DNA of 5,320 nucleotides from an uncultured Microcaldota archaeon (lineage in GTDB: Archaea; Micrarchaeota; Micrarchaeia; Anstonellales; Bilamarchaeaceae), in assembly GCA_903920925.1 (NCBI GenBank), contig CAIXOA010000001.1:1-5320 (forward strand). The letters run 5' to 3'. Below are positions 4,555 to 5,320 of the stretch, piece after piece. Position 1 is the first letter of the stretch. Each line of letters opens with the position of its first letter. The notes under the pieces were generated by a model, which saw nothing but the letters and a program-made list of their open reading frames with translations, did not search any database and was not told the origin of the DNA. The translations under genes and the position numbers were made by a program.

Positions 4555-4557
4555 GAG

Positions 4558-5298
4558 ATGGAAAACGAAGAAACGAAAGGGTCAATGCTGCTCCCCCAGG
4601 ACAAGTACCTGGAGGCGGGGCTGCACATAGGGACAAGGTTCAAGACCATAGACATGAAGCCCTTCATATTCAAGAGGAGGGACGACGGCCTGTTCATACT
4701 GGACCTGCGAAGGATAGACGAGCGCATAAGGCTTGCGGCGAAGATGCTTTCAAAGTACAAGCCCAGCGAGGTGCTCGTAGTGGCTTCCAGGCTCTATTCC
4801 GCGAACGCGGCGGGCAAGTTCTCCAACCTGACGGGCGTGGACATAATCAAGGGAAGGTTCATCCCCGGGACAATGACCAACATAAAGCTCCCGCTCTTCA
4901 AGGAGCCGAAGATAATGCTGGTCTGCGACCCCAAGGGTGAGGCCGAGGCGGTCAGGGAGGCTTCACGGATGGGAATCCCGATAATAGCGCTCTGCGACAC
5001 GGACAACAACACGGCTTTCATAGACTGGGTGGTGCCCACCAACAACAAGGGAAGGAAGGCGCTGGCCATGGTGTTCTACCTCTTCACAAGGGAGCTCTTG
5101 ATGAGCCAGGGCAAGATATCCGGCTACGACAAGTTCGAGTACAAGCCGGAATACTTCGAAAGGTTCGAGGACGAGAGGACGGAAGAGATAGCAAAAACCA
5201 TCGAGGCCGAGGAGGCGAAGCCCGCGGAAACCGACCTCCTGCCCGAGGAAAAGGAGAAGAAAGAGAAGGAGAAAAAGGAAGAGGAAAAGAAGGGGTAA
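4558..5298 (+). CDS. rps2: Small subunit ribosomal protein uS2
   Basis: uS2 binds the small subunit between head and body and joins late in assembly. The reading gives 246 residues from ATG 4558, chosen for the GGTGAT site. Archaeal uS2 marks follow: MLLPQDKYLEAGLHIGTR near the start, MKPFIFKRRDDGLFILDLRRIDERI, EVLVVASRLYSANAAGKFSNLTG, GRFIPGTMTNIKLPLFKEPKIMLVCDP, then ASRMGIPIIALCDTDNN and VPTNNKGRKALAMVFYLFTRELL. Residues from about 213 to 246 form a highly charged tail ending in repeated K/E (EKEKKEEEKKG), likely disordered. It is the last gene seen in the operon. In many archaea rpoK and enolase precede rps2; here a tRNA does. Confidence 0.96.
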   Translation: MENEETKGSMLLPQDKYLEAGLHIGTRFKTIDMKPFIFKRRDDGLFILDLRRIDERIRLAAKMLSKYKPSEVLVVASRLYSANAAGKFSNLTGVDIIKGRFIPGTMTNIKLPLFKEPKIMLVCDPKGEAEAVREASRMGIPIIALCDTDNNTAFIDWVVPTNNKGRKALAMVFYLFTRELLMSQGKISGYDKFEYKPEYFERFEDERTEEIAKTIEAEEAKPAETDLLPEEKEKKEKEKKEEEKKG

Positions 5299-5318
5299 TC
5301 TTCCCCTATTTTTTGTTT
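5291..5318 (+). terminator. T-rich terminator after rps2
   Basis: AGGGG (5291-5295) can pair with CCCCT (5303-5307) around the stop codon region, followed by ATTTTTTGTTTAT. Archaeal termination depends mainly on the T tract, so the stem may be incidental. The tract lies 11 nt after the rps2 stop and probably ends the operon, though the window ends here. Confidence 0.6.
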
Positions 5319-5320
5319 AT

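Noticed and set aside
4550..4556. GTGATGA, a perfect C box of C/D sRNAs, next to the tRNA
   Set aside because: No D box (CTGA) or C'/D' arrangement follows at a suitable distance; the bases are explained as the rps2 SD.
4504..4557. uS2 starting at a TTG at 4504
   Set aside because: That TTG is in the anticodon loop of the tRNA; the extra residues are translated tRNA, and GGTGAT precedes ATG 4558.

Overview
The window is archaeal and chromosomal. The evidence is a ribosomal protein and RNA polymerase gene string in archaeal order and form: eL18 (L18e), uL13, uS9 with the archaeal/eukaryotic KSYR tail, RNA polymerase subunit N, and archaeal-type uS2. TATA-like boxes sit about 26-28 nt before some start codons, archaeal Shine-Dalgarno (SD) sites of the GGTGA type are present, and the tRNA lacks an encoded CCA. 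Arginine AGG and isoleucine ATA codons are frequent in the ribosomal genes. The lysine/alanine/glutamate-rich tails on ribosomal proteins and the compact packing would fit a small-genome (DPANN-like) lineage, but that placement is an inference and not secure.

Layout. Positions 1-1138 (+) carry sufB, the scaffold subunit of the SUF Fe-S cluster assembly machinery. Its catalytic core is well conserved. Its N-terminal ~80 residues are unusual, and the gene may begin before the window. Positions 1140-1379 (-) carry a 79-residue gene I do not recognise, convergent with sufB across 1 nt and apparently transcribed as a leaderless message. Positions ~1440-2715 hold a solitary tnpB insertion element of the IS200/IS605 (IS1341-like) kind. 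It has an apparently intact TnpB RNA-guided nuclease, a tandem repeat and hairpin on the left, and a set of hairpins at and beyond the tnpB 3' end that probably form the omegaRNA and right end. No tnpA is present.

Positions ~2711-5320 hold a tightly packed operon: leader hairpin, rpl18e, rpl13, rps9, rpoN, tRNA-Pro(GGG), rps2, then a T-rich terminator. Gaps are 0-10 nt and several SD sites lie inside the preceding gene. The products serve the ribosome (large subunit eL18 and uL13, small subunit uS9 and uS2), RNA polymerase assembly (subunit N) and proline decoding. In many archaea rpoK and enolase lie between rpoN and rps2; here a tRNA occupies that slot.

Most notable points: the tnpB element next to the ribosomal operon promoter, with mutually exclusive hairpins at its right end; a ~96-residue low-complexity N-terminal extension with a tandem repeat on uS9; a tRNA embedded between protein genes; and a leader hairpin with a possible hexapeptide ORF before rpl18e. 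I see no CRISPR array and no clearly novel multi-gene system.
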